Positions 1-6,368 of a stretch of DNA of 12,554 bases are shown here, piece by piece. The notes under the pieces were generated by a model. It had not been told where the DNA came from and did no database searches. It was given only the letters and a program-made list of their open reading frames with translations. Both the position numbers and the translations under genes were made by a program. The first letter of the stretch is position 1; each line of letters opens with the position of its first letter. The stretch covers positions 1 through 12,554 of the forward strand of contig JADHVS010000132.1 of NCBI GenBank assembly GCA_016783865.1. The letters run 5' to 3'. Origin of the DNA: Bacteroidales bacterium. Its GTDB lineage: Bacteria > Bacteroidota > Bacteroidia > Bacteroidales > SM23-62.

Positions 1-1256
1 GTTCTGATGATCTCCGCCTTGCTGAACAATGCGCCAGGCTTGGTCCTGATCTCACGCCGGATCACGTGTTCATTGGTCTTGGTGTTCCCGGTGATGATCA
101 CTTCATTGATGGTGGCCTGCTCTCCCTCGTGGATCCTCATCTCAAAATCGATGGAATCATTCTCGATGCGTACTTCAACCGGATCGACCTGGAAAAACAG
201 GTATCCATTGTCGAGATATAATGAGCTTACGGCATCCTCATCCATCTGAAGCCTCTTATCAAGTACGGTCTGGTCGAAGACATCTCCCCTATCGATACCC
301 AGTCCTCTCGACAGCAATTCCGACGGGTAGACTGTGTTCCCGATCCATTCAATATTCCTGAAAAAATATTTATTTCCTTCTTCCAGCCAGATGGTAAGGT
401 CGACCCTTTTATCATTCAACACCGAAATGGAGTCTCTGAGGATCTTGGCATCCCTGTAACCGTTCTCATTATAAAAGGCAAGGAGTTTCTTTTTGTCCTC
501 CTTGTAGGTATCCTTGATCAGTTTTGAAGCCTTGAATATGTTCCAGTTATATTTCTTGGTGTCTTTCATTGTCCGCTTAAGGCGCTTTTGAGTAAACACC
601 TCGTTTCCCACAAAATAGATCTCTTCAATTTTCACCCTGTCGTTTTTCTTAATCTCGATGAACAGTTGAACACCATTCCCGGAGGCGGAATCGGCTTTCT
701 GGACAATGTCCACATCCGTGTTAAGGAAACCCTTTTCGATGAAATGTTCTTTGATGATCCGTACTGTATTGTTCATGAGATCAGTAGTGATCTGGCTTCC
801 CCTGCGCAGGGTCAGTTTCTCAGTCAGATCTTCCTTTTCACTTTTTTTCAACCCGTTTATCTCCAATAAAGTCAGCCGTGGTTGTTCCTTCAGGTAGATA
901 TCGATCCAGATTTTACCTGCTTCGACCCTGGTAGCGGTAAGTTTAACATCCGAAAACAATCCCTGGTCCCAGAACTTATGGATAACCCGGGTCATATCGT
1001 CGCCTGGTACAGTAATAGTACCGCCTTCCCGGAGTCCCGACATGCTTTTAAGCACCATGGGTTGCAGGAATTCTACTCCGGAAATGGTTATTTCAGCAAT
1101 TACATATTCCCTGGGATTGGAATAATCGAAAACCGGAAGTTTAGCATAATCAATTACCTCCTTCTCCTCCTGGGCCATAACCTGAAAAACAGGAATTAGC
1201 AGGAATAATGAGACCCAGAGAAGGAATATCTTGTAAAATCTTCTGTTCAGATTCAT
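1..1256 (-). CDS. bamA: Outer membrane protein assembly factor BamA, N-terminal part (cut by window edge)
   Basis: BamA is the core of the machine that folds and inserts beta-barrel proteins into the outer membrane. Only the first 418 codons are in the window; the frame stays open to the left edge, so this is a window cut and not a broken gene. A signal peptide is clear: basic MNLNRR, a hydrophobic stretch at about residues 10-27, and a cleavage site after VMA (residues 26-28). POTRA repeats follow at about 50-126, 127-206, 207-295, 296-379 and 380 onward. Each opens with a beta strand of the type IxxIxxxGN, for example IEEIYFVGNEVF at 210-221 and INEVIITGNTKT at 383-394. The barrel itself lies outside. 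The family is usually about 800-880 residues here. The start overlaps the uppS stop as ATGA, implying translational coupling. Identity rests on POTRA layout and position after uppS. Confidence 0.92.
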   Translation of the reverse strand, partial: MNLNRRFYKIFLLWVSLFLLIPVFQVMAQEEKEVIDYAKLPVFDYSNPREYVIAEITISGVEFLQPMVLKSMSGLREGGTITVPGDDMTRVIHKFWDQGLFSDVKLTATRVEAGKIWIDIYLKEQPRLTLLEINGLKKSEKEDLTEKLTLRRGSQITTDLMNNTVRIIKEHFIEKGFLNTDVDIVQKADSASGNGVQLFIEIKKNDRVKIEEIYFVGNEVFTQKRLKRTMKDTKKYNWNIFKASKLIKDTYKEDKKKLLAFYNENGYRDAKILRDSISVLNDKRVDLTIWLEEGNKYFFRNIEWIGNTVYPSELLSRGLGIDRGDVFDQTVLDKRLQMDEDAVSSLYLDNGYLFFQVDPVEVRIENDSIDFEMRIHEGEQATINEVIITGNTKTNEHVIRREIRTKPGALFSKAEIIR

Positions 1257-1996
1257 GTTACTACCTGTTCACTTATCATACCAAACCGTCTTTCACGGTT
1301 CTGAAAATTGCATATGGCTTCGTATAGATCTTCCTTACGAAAATCGGGCCACAATGTCTGTGTAAAATATAATTCCGTATAGGCGATCTGCCACAACAGG
1401 AAATTGCTGATACGGTTTTCGCCACTTGTTCTGATAAGTAGCTCAGGGTCAGGAATATCTTTTGTTAATAAGCAATCTGTAAAATAATCGTACGACACAT
1501 CTTCTGCACTGATTTCTCCGTTTTCCACCTGTCTGGCTATTTTCCGGACGGCTTCCACGATTTCCCAACGGGCGCTGTAACTGAGCGCAAGGATCAGTTT
1601 CAGGCCGGTATTTCCGGATGTAATTTTCATGGTGCGTTTCAGGTGTTTATTCACCCTTGAAGGCAGGCTGTCCGTATCACCAATGGTCATCAGCCGGATA
1701 TTATTTTTCATCAGTGTTTCCAGCTCATCATCGAGTGTGATAACCAGGAGCGACATTAAAGCATCGACCTCTGTCCTGGGCCTGCTCCAGTTCTCAGTAG
1801 AAAAGGCGTACAAGGTGAGATAATCCACACCCAATTCTGCAGCAGCCTCAACTGTTTCGCGTACGGCTTTAACACCATTCTTATGTCCGAACACACGCTC
1901 GTTTCCTCTGCGCTCGGCCCACCTGCCGTTCCCATCCATGATTATGGCAATGTGCCTGGGCAACTTCTCAATATCTATTTTATCCTTTAAACTCAT
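1253..1996 (-). CDS. uppS: Isoprenyl transferase (undecaprenyl diphosphate synthase)
   Basis: UppS adds isopentenyl units to farnesyl diphosphate in cis configuration to make undecaprenyl diphosphate, the lipid carrier for peptidoglycan and other surface polymers, at the cytoplasmic membrane face. The 247-residue length is normal. Family signatures are all present: IAIIMDGNGRWA with the Mg-binding Asp at residue 21, the HKNG segment at 38-41, YAFSTENWSRP at 63-73, and near the C-terminus RTSGE (189-193) followed by RISNFLLWQIAYTELYF, which carries the diphosphate-binding Arg and Ser. The gene lies 113 bp downstream of the DUF6089 barrel gene, separated by short repeats, and its TGA overlaps the bamA ATG. 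No Shine-Dalgarno sequence precedes the start. Confidence 0.97.
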   Translation of the reverse strand: MSLKDKIDIEKLPRHIAIIMDGNGRWAERRGNERVFGHKNGVKAVRETVEAAAELGVDYLTLYAFSTENWSRPRTEVDALMSLLVITLDDELETLMKNNIRLMTIGDTDSLPSRVNKHLKRTMKITSGNTGLKLILALSYSARWEIVEAVRKIARQVENGEISAEDVSYDYFTDCLLTKDIPDPELLIRTSGENRISNFLLWQIAYTELYFTQTLWPDFRKEDLYEAICNFQNRERRFGMISEQVVT

Positions 1997-2007
1997 ATTA
2001 GAAAGAA

Positions 2008-2107
2008 ATGACTAAAGTGACTAAAATGACTAAAATGACTAAAATTTTAATAGTTCCCCCGGTTAATTCTAGCTCATTCTAGCTCATTTTAGTCATTCTA
2101 GCTCATT
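2008..2107. repeat. Short 9-10 bp tandem repeats in two opposed clusters
   Basis: Most of the gap between the DUF6089 gene and uppS consists of short repeats. The left cluster (2008-2043) is four 9-bp units of ATGACTAAA, one of them GTGACTAAA. The right cluster (about 2066-2107) reads on the opposite strand as units of ATGAGCTAGA with one ATGACTAAA. The two clusters share the core in opposite orientation, so the transcript could fold with about 22 bases of unrelated sequence in the loop. I see no promoter box here. It could be neutral slippage-prone DNA or a partial attenuator between the barrel genes and uppS-bamA; the sequence does not decide. Confidence 0.75.
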
Positions 2108-2109
2108 TA

Positions 2110-2769
2110 TTATTCGTAGGCCGGACATTCGTACAGGTATCTTAAGAATTTATAGGTTACAAATATACCAACTGTAGAATACCAATCATTATTGTGATAA
2201 AATGTTGTATAATCCGGTCCCGGATTTTCTATTCCGTCGTACAGGTCATTGAAAGTCTTCCGGAACGACCATTCCACCCCGGTGCTGATGGTTTTGGTCA
2301 CATTCATCTTAAATCCTGCACCACCGGTAAATATCAGAGCTACGCTGCCCTGTTTTTCCGTATCAAACACATGACTGTATCCCATTCCGGCTGTGGCGTA
2401 GGGAGTATATTTTTCTTTTCTCAACCTCCCTGTTTCATACGGGAAAAAGTTAAATTCCATATTGAGTGACATATCCAGCATGGTGGTCTTAAAATTAGCT
2501 CCTCTGGCTTGTTGGAAGTCATTATTAAAATCGAGGTCATCCCCCTTAAGTGATCCGTACATTAAATGAAAGCGGAGCGAGTTGCGGGGATTAAAGTTAT
2601 ACCTGGCCATAGCACCATATACGGGTGAAGGCTTATAAAAATGCCTGGCCATATTAATCTCTCCCATATAATATGCCCCGCCACCGATGATCCCAAGGTC
2701 AGCTTTCCGCTGAGCATTGGATTCCGGGAAAATGAGTATAAGAAAGAGAATGAGAAGGATACTCCTCAT
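2110..2769 (-). CDS. DUF6089-type outer membrane beta-barrel protein
   Basis: A 219-residue exported protein of unknown function, probably a small outer-membrane barrel. The start chosen gives a clean signal peptide (MRSILLILFLILIF, cleavage after SNA at 17-19) and falls 4 bp after the stop of the preceding barrel gene. An upstream in-frame start would overlap that gene by about 100 bp and bury the signal peptide. The mature part shows features I associate with DUF6089: DLGIIGGGAYYMGEIN (24-39), RYNFNPRNSLRF (56-67), EFNFFPYETG (105-114) and YTPYATAGMGY (121-131). Alternating strands follow, and the C-terminus is YECPAYE with a late Cys. Family members commonly precede uppS and bamA in Bacteroidota, which suggests a role in the envelope, but no activity is known to me. 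The family name is from memory of its motifs, not a search. Confidence 0.83.
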   Translation of the reverse strand: MRSILLILFLILIFPESNAQRKADLGIIGGGAYYMGEINMARHFYKPSPVYGAMARYNFNPRNSLRFHLMYGSLKGDDLDFNNDFQQARGANFKTTMLDMSLNMEFNFFPYETGRLRKEKYTPYATAGMGYSHVFDTEKQGSVALIFTGGAGFKMNVTKTISTGVEWSFRKTFNDLYDGIENPGPDYTTFYHNNDWYSTVGIFVTYKFLRYLYECPAYE

Positions 2770-2773
2770 TTGT

Positions 2774-3568
2774 TTATAAGAATGATCCTCGTTTGGCGCC
2801 GAATAAAATTGGGTATCCACGTCTGGATGTTTTAACTCTGTAAATTGCCTGTATCGTGAAAAAATAGTATACATCGTTGTGTTTTGACCACTGAGAGGTG
2901 TATCCGTCTAAATAATCACTTGTTGTAAACCTTCCTCCCAGTTCACCGCCGACAGACCAGGAACCGCTTAAGACAAATTTCGCTCCTAGACCCATCGGAA
3001 AAGCAAGTCCAAACGTTGGATGTGACGGATCATAATTAACACTGCCTTCCATCTCCTCATTTGGTTTAACATGTAATAAAAGCCCTCCAATCCCGCCAAA
3101 AACATACACATTGAACTTTGAATAATTGTTCATCATGCCCTGCCGGTTATACAAGGCACTCGATCTGTACCTCTGCTCCTCAGAAATGATCGAGTATTCG
3201 GCCTGGACCGATGGTTCAAATATCCCTGTTGAGAACGCATAATTCCGGTCATTATTGAGTGATCCCTCATCATTGCCGGCCAGGAAGCCATAAATAAAAT
3301 TGGCTTTGACGGCTATATTAGGCCTTATCTTATAACGGGCTCCAAGATAAATGGATGGCCTGGTGCCTTTGATCTCAATATCCTTTAATCCAAACAGGTT
3401 ATCCTCAGTTTGTGCACCTCCGATATCGCCGAAATAGTGCGCCGTTCCAACGCCGGCTATCGCTTCGTATCGCTTGAGTTTCCACTTTTGTGCCGACCCG
3501 CTGGTCGCCAAAATTAAAAGTGGCAAAGATAAAATAATAATATATCGTATTCTCATTTTCAGCTTCAT
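2774..3568 (-). CDS. Outer membrane beta-barrel protein, function unknown
   Basis: A 264-residue secreted protein (with the start used here) just upstream of the DUF6089 gene. It has a signal peptide: MKLKMRIRY, a hydrophobic run at about 9-21, and cleavage after SGSA (23-26). Gly- and aromatic-rich alternating strands follow, such as YEAIAGVGTAHYFGDIGG (34-51), SIYLGARYKIRPNIAVKANF (72-91) and VYVFGGIGGLLLHVKP (154-169). The opening GVGTAHYFGDIG resembles GGGAYYMGEIN in the neighbour, so the two may be distant paralogues. An ATG at 3586 is also in frame, but a -7 promoter box lies inside its first codons (3574-3581), so I favour 3568, or 3556 (MRIRY), which keeps a full signal peptide. Substrate or partner cannot be told. 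Confidence 0.78.
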   Translation of the reverse strand: MKLKMRIRYIIILSLPLLILATSGSAQKWKLKRYEAIAGVGTAHYFGDIGGAQTEDNLFGLKDIEIKGTRPSIYLGARYKIRPNIAVKANFIYGFLAGNDEGSLNNDRNYAFSTGIFEPSVQAEYSIISEEQRYRSSALYNRQGMMNNYSKFNVYVFGGIGGLLLHVKPNEEMEGSVNYDPSHPTFGLAFPMGLGAKFVLSGSWSVGGELGGRFTTSDYLDGYTSQWSKHNDVYYFFTIQAIYRVKTSRRGYPILFGAKRGSFL

Positions 3569-3573
3569 ATTTG

Positions 3574-3581
3574 CAAAAGTA
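3574..3581 (-). promoter_or_regulatory. Candidate -7 promoter box for the barrel/uppS/bamA genes
   Basis: TACTTTTG, followed by CAAA, matches the Bacteroidota sigma-A -7 box TAnnTTTG. No good -33 TTG is seen at the usual distance of about 19-21 bp. A start of transcription near 3568 would give the barrel gene a very short or absent leader and would separate its transcription from nadK. The 92-bp gap between nadK and the barrel gene supports a promoter here. Confidence 0.5.
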
Positions 3582-3678
3582 AGCATTTATGCGGAATTTG
3601 TTGTTTATTATCTGCTTTTAACACTAACCACGAATCTAATTTATAAAAAAAAATCGATCTGTATAACTGGCCTGAATA

Positions 3679-4557
3679 TTAATTCCTTTTATCCTGTCCC
3701 CACAGCAATTTATTCCTCAGGTTATCATAAAACGTATTTCCTTCGATCCGGATTGTCTTAATGGTAAAATCGGCCCTTTTTATGCTGATCTCCAGGTCGG
3801 TGCCAAATATTTCCGAACGGGAATCGAGGGTAAGGATAAAGCTGGAATCGCTGCTGTCTACCCTCAGCTTGATCACATTATGGTCAGGAACGATCACAGG
3901 CCGGATGGTCAGGGTGTGCGGAGCCATAGGGGAAATGATAAAATTACCGGAATCGGGCGTCACAATAGGACCGCCAAGACTCAGTGAATAGGCTGTGGAA
4001 CCGGTGGGGGTTGAGATTACCAATCCGTCGGCCCAGTAAGAGTTCAACAGCACTCCATTAAGGTAGGCATGAATAGTGATCATGGTCGAATACTTCTTCT
4101 GTATGCTTACCTCATTCAGTGCACAGGAAAATCCTTTGAGTTTGCCCTGCGACAGGCTAAGGCTGGCAAGTGTCCTGCGCTCCACCTCGAAATCCCCTTT
4201 AGCAATGGCATCCAGGGATGATTCAATTCTTTCGGGGGAAATATTGGCCAGGAATCCCAGCCTTCCGGTATTAATGCCAATGATCGGAATACCATAATCC
4301 TGGACGATAGTCACCGATTCCAAAAAGGTTCCGTCTCCGCCAATACTGAGCATAAAATCGGCATTCCCGATAATGTCTTCATTGGTGATGTATGTTCCAT
4401 GGATCTTTGGTTTGAGGCCTAACTCTGCTGACAGAAAATTATAAAAAGACTCAAAAATAATCACCTCGGCTCGTTGGTTCTCCAGCCATTTGAACAACGA
4501 GGAGATGTTGTCTTCAAATCCCTTACGAAAAGGTCTGCCGAACAGGGCTATTTTCAT
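3679..4557 (-). CDS. nadK: NAD kinase
   Basis: NAD kinase phosphorylates NAD to NADP in the cytoplasm, setting the NADP(H) pool for biosynthesis. At 292 residues it has the normal bacterial length. The family signatures are visible: GGDGT at 73-77 with the catalytic Asp75, INTGRLGFLA at 95-104, the NE pair at 148-149 that contacts the nucleotide, and the long motif from ADGLVISTPTGSTAYSLS (176-193) into GGPI. The start MKIALFGRPF is the usual type for this group (first strand of the Rossmann-like domain). The gene lies between the CBS gene (78 bp upstream, with a hairpin repeat in the gap) and the first barrel gene. No promoter box is evident directly before it, so it is probably read from the CBS promoter. 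Confidence 0.97.
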   Translation of the reverse strand: MKIALFGRPFRKGFEDNISSLFKWLENQRAEVIIFESFYNFLSAELGLKPKIHGTYITNEDIIGNADFMLSIGGDGTFLESVTIVQDYGIPIIGINTGRLGFLANISPERIESSLDAIAKGDFEVERRTLASLSLSQGKLKGFSCALNEVSIQKKYSTMITIHAYLNGVLLNSYWADGLVISTPTGSTAYSLSLGGPIVTPDSGNFIISPMAPHTLTIRPVIVPDHNVIKLRVDSSDSSFILTLDSRSEIFGTDLEISIKRADFTIKTIRIEGNTFYDNLRNKLLWGQDKRN

Positions 4558-4568
4558 CTGCTTATTAT

Positions 4569-4621
4569 GTCATCCCGAACTCGCCTGCCTGCCCCCGGCA
4601 GGCAGATAAATTCAGGATGAC
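4569..4621. repeat. Palindromic intergenic element, GTCATCC family, full copy
   Basis: A 53-bp nested palindrome fills most of the gap between the CBS gene and nadK. The outer arms are GTCATCCCGAA (4569-4579) and TTCAGGATGAC (4611-4621), pairing at 10 of 11 positions. The inner GC-rich stem is CTGCCTGCC (4585-4593) and GGCAGGCAG (4597-4605), a perfect 9 bp with a 3-base loop. It lacks a T-run, so it is a poor intrinsic terminator but would form a strong RNA hairpin in the CBS-nadK message. A partial relative lies at 6345-6368. Repeats of this type are common between genes in Bacteroidota; I know of no established function. Confidence 0.85.
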
Positions 4622-4635
4622 CATTCTGATTTAAA

Positions 4636-5301
4636 TTAAATGCTCAAATACTTCATAAACGACTCATACCGGTTACTCAGCAGGCTATCCATCTCATCAT
4701 CAGTCATATAGGAGGCCAGCACCGTGTAATTATACCTGTTGAATGTTTGAATGACTGAGGTGATATTGGTTATGTTCAGTTTCAGGGTAACATTCAGTTT
4801 GGTCGACTCCTCCCGGGAGGTTACATACAATCCCAATACCTTGGCATCATTGCTCTCGACAATCTGTGCAATCTGTGAGAGGGAATAATCGTTGATATTC
4901 AGCTCCAGTTCAATGATCCCGCCAGGTTGTCTTAACGCTGCCAGGTCGGCAAAATTCTTGAGCAGGTCGCCCTGTGTGATCAGTCCAAGGTATTCCTTTT
5001 CTTCATCCAGCACAGGAACCACAGTCAATTTTAACCGGCTGATCACTTCGATTGCTTCATAAATATGCTGGTAACTATATACATACGGACTAAACAGTGA
5101 AAGTTTATGATTTCCGATGGGCTCATCGGCCATATTCAGGTCATAAATATCCTGGTCGGAGATCAATCCCAGGAATTCCGTGTTGTTCACAATGGGCAAA
5201 TGGGATATCCTGAATATATCCATCCACGAAAGCGCCTGCAGACCCGTATCTGATGTACGAAGCGCCGGCACAACATCGGAAATTAATTCTTTTGTTAGCA
5301 T
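4636..5301 (-). CDS. CBS-domain protein with C-terminal ACT-like domain
   Basis: A 221-residue cytoplasmic protein with a tandem CBS pair, at about residues 7-56 (containing HLPIVNNTEFLGLISDQDIY) and 72-118 (containing VVPVLDEEKEYLGLITQGDL). These modules usually bind adenine nucleotides such as AMP, ATP or SAM. From about 127 (GGIIELELNINDYSLSQIAQ) to 198 the pattern of strand, helix, strand looks like an ACT-type ligand domain. There is no catalytic domain, so it is probably a small-molecule sensor. The start MLTKELISDVVP gives a complete first CBS motif; an earlier in-frame start would run into the divergent pdxJ gene. It sits directly before nadK, a context I recall as recurrent in Bacteroidota, so a link to nucleotide or NADP levels is a fair guess but not shown. 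Confidence 0.85.
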   Translation of the reverse strand: MLTKELISDVVPALRTSDTGLQALSWMDIFRISHLPIVNNTEFLGLISDQDIYDLNMADEPIGNHKLSLFSPYVYSYQHIYEAIEVISRLKLTVVPVLDEEKEYLGLITQGDLLKNFADLAALRQPGGIIELELNINDYSLSQIAQIVESNDAKVLGLYVTSREESTKLNVTLKLNITNITSVIQTFNRYNYTVLASYMTDDEMDSLLSNRYESFMKYLSI

Positions 5302-5311
5302 AATTATCTGG

Positions 5312-5340
5312 CAAATTACTGTTAATTTTGAACAATCAAA
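5312..5340 (-). promoter_or_regulatory. Candidate promoter for CBS-nadK
   Basis: On the minus strand TTTG (5340-5337) is followed after 18 bases by TAATTTG (5318-5312), one base short of the Bacteroidota -7 box TAnnTTTG. The spacing is close to that of known promoters of the phylum, but the leader before the ATG at 5301 would be only a few bases long. The alternative is a promoter inside pdxJ. Confidence 0.35.
5323..5330 (+). promoter_or_regulatory. Candidate -7 promoter box for pdxJ
   Basis: TAATTTTG matches the Bacteroidota -7 consensus TAnnTTTG and lies 24 bp before the pdxJ ATG, giving a leader of about 18 bases. No clear -33 TTG is seen at the expected distance. It overlaps the candidate divergent promoter for the CBS gene within a 53-bp spacer. 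Confidence 0.4.
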
Positions 5341-5354
5341 ATTTGCTGTCTTAG

Positions 5355-6068
5355 ATGACCAGATTAAGTGTAAATATAAATAAAATTGCAACACTACGGA
5401 ATGCCCGCGGAGGCAACATCCCAAACGTCTTGCAGGCTGCCATCGATTGTCAGGAGTATGGTGCCGAAGGGATCACTGTTCATCCCAGGCCGGATGAAAG
5501 ACATATTCGTTACCAGGATGTCCGTGATATCAAACCAGCTATCACGACCGAATTCAATATTGAAGGGTATCCTACCAGGTCGTTTCTCGACCTGGTAGCG
5601 GAGGTAAAACCCGACCAGGTGACCCTGGTCCCGGATCCTCCGGATGCCATCACTTCACGCGAGGGATGGGATACCAGGAAACATGAGAAATTCCTGATCG
5701 AGGTTATCACCGGGCTCCGGAACATTGGAATTCGCACTTCTATTTTTATCGGGACAAACCTGAAACTGGTTGAATACGCAGCCAGAACGGGAACCGACCG
5801 GGTGGAACTGTATACCGAACCTTATGCATCAAATTTCGCTGCCGGCAGAGAAAATGCTATTGCACCTTTTGTTGAGGCTGCCCGGAAGGCAAATGAGGCA
5901 GGACTGGGATTGAACGCAGGCCACGACCTGAGTCTCGAAAACCTGGAATATTTCAACGAAAATATTCCGCATCTGCTTGAAGTATCCATCGGACACGCCC
6001 TTATATCTGATGCACTTTACTATGGCCTTGAAAACACGATTCAAATGTATAGAAGACAATTGATTTAA
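5355..6068 (+). CDS. pdxJ: Pyridoxine 5'-phosphate synthase
   Basis: PdxJ condenses 3-amino-2-oxopropyl phosphate with 1-deoxy-D-xylulose 5-phosphate to form pyridoxine 5'-phosphate, the ring-closing step of the DXP-dependent vitamin B6 pathway. The 237-residue TIM-barrel enzyme is full length. Visible signatures are [15 protein letters not shown] (6-20), [12 protein letters not shown] (40-51) with His43, Arg45 and His50, the glutamate of FNIEGYPT (Glu70), [16 protein letters not shown] (91-106) and [11 protein letters not shown] (187-197) with His190. [12 protein letters not shown] is the version typical of Bacteroidota. The last codons (CAA TTG ATT TAA) overlap the start of an intergenic palindromic element, so the stop and perhaps the final residue come from the repeat. 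It is divergent from the CBS-nadK genes and convergent with engB. Confidence 0.97.
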   Translation: MTRLSVNINKIATLRNARGGNIPNVLQAAIDCQEYGAEGITVHPRPDERHIRYQDVRDIKPAITTEFNIEGYPTRSFLDLVAEVKPDQVTLVPDPPDAITSREGWDTRKHEKFLIEVITGLRNIGIRTSIFIGTNLKLVEYAARTGTDRVELYTEPYASNFAAGRENAIAPFVEAARKANEAGLGLNAGHDLSLENLEYFNENIPHLLEVSIGHALISDALYYGLENTIQMYRRQLI

Positions 6069-6286
6069 GAATAGCGAACATGGATTTTTGATTTTTGAAG
6101 TACCTTTTAAATCAACAATCCATGAATGTATAGAAGACAATTGATTTAAGAATAGCGAACATGGATTTTTGATTTTTGAAGTACCTTTTAAATCAACAAT
6201 CCATGAATGTATAGAAAACAATTGATTTAAGAATAGCGAACATGGATTTTTGATTTTTGAAGTACCTTTTAAATCAACAATCCATG
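6044..6286. repeat. Three tandem 81-bp units that include the pdxJ 3' end
   Basis: Three units with an exact 81-bp period lie at 6044-6124, 6125-6205 and 6206-6286. They are nearly identical: unit 3 has GAAAACAA where the first two have GAAGACAA. Each begins with the last codons of pdxJ (MYRRQLI and stop; MYRKQLI in unit 3) and ends with the palindrome CATGGATTTTTGATTT ... AAATCAACAATCCATG (in unit 1 at 6079-6094 and 6109-6124, 15 of 16 paired). This is best read as duplication of the pdxJ tail plus most of an inserted palindromic element. Only the last unit continues into the element's right end (to 6305). The near identity of the units suggests recent expansion or ongoing homogenisation. 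Confidence 0.95.
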
Positions 6287-6305
6287 TTCGATATTGGATA
6301 TTCAT
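6220..6305. repeat. Palindromic dispersed element, copy A (full length)
   Basis: This 86-bp stretch, the end of the tandem array plus 19 bp, matches the 86 bp at 10549-10634 in order and length with only a few base changes. Both start AATTGATTTAAGAATA and end TTGGATATTCAT. The 5' arm GAACATGGATTTTTGATTT pairs with AAATCAACAATCCATGTTC, and the outer GAATA near the left end can pair with TATTC near the right end across a bulge. No coding sequence is inside. It may be a REP- or MITE-like element, or serve as a structured 3' end between convergent pdxJ and engB; neither is shown. Confidence 0.85.
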
Positions 6306-6344
6306 GGATTTATTCTTTCGCAAATACGGCGCCGGCAGAGACAA

Positions 6345-6368
6345 GTCATCCTGAACTCGTTTCAGGAT
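6345..6368. repeat. GTCATCC-family partial repeat forming the engB 3' end
   Basis: GTCATCCTGAA (6345-6355) then CTCGT and TTCAGGAT (6361-6368) form an 8-bp palindrome, ATCCTGAA with TTCAGGAT. It shares GTCATCCyGAACTCG with the larger element at 4569-4621. Read on the minus strand it encodes the last residues of EngB and supplies its TGA stop at 6346-6348. Confidence 0.7.

Noticed and set aside
227..415. Minus-strand 62-residue frame, suggesting a bamA frameshift
   Set aside because: The bamA frame reads through this region without a stop and keeps POTRA features, so this is an overlapping shadow, not a break.
588..1199. Several plus-strand open frames across the left end
   Set aside because: They are antisense to bamA, whose minus-strand frame is continuous with a signal peptide and POTRA motifs.
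6044..6305. Possible CRISPR array
   Set aside because: Units are directly abutting 81-bp copies with no variable spacers, and no cas genes are present.
5829..6344. Minus-strand open frame with three 27-residue repeats
   Set aside because: It is antisense to the pdxJ 3' half and the 81-bp DNA repeat; the protein repeat follows because 81 is divisible by 3. No start signal or family resemblance.
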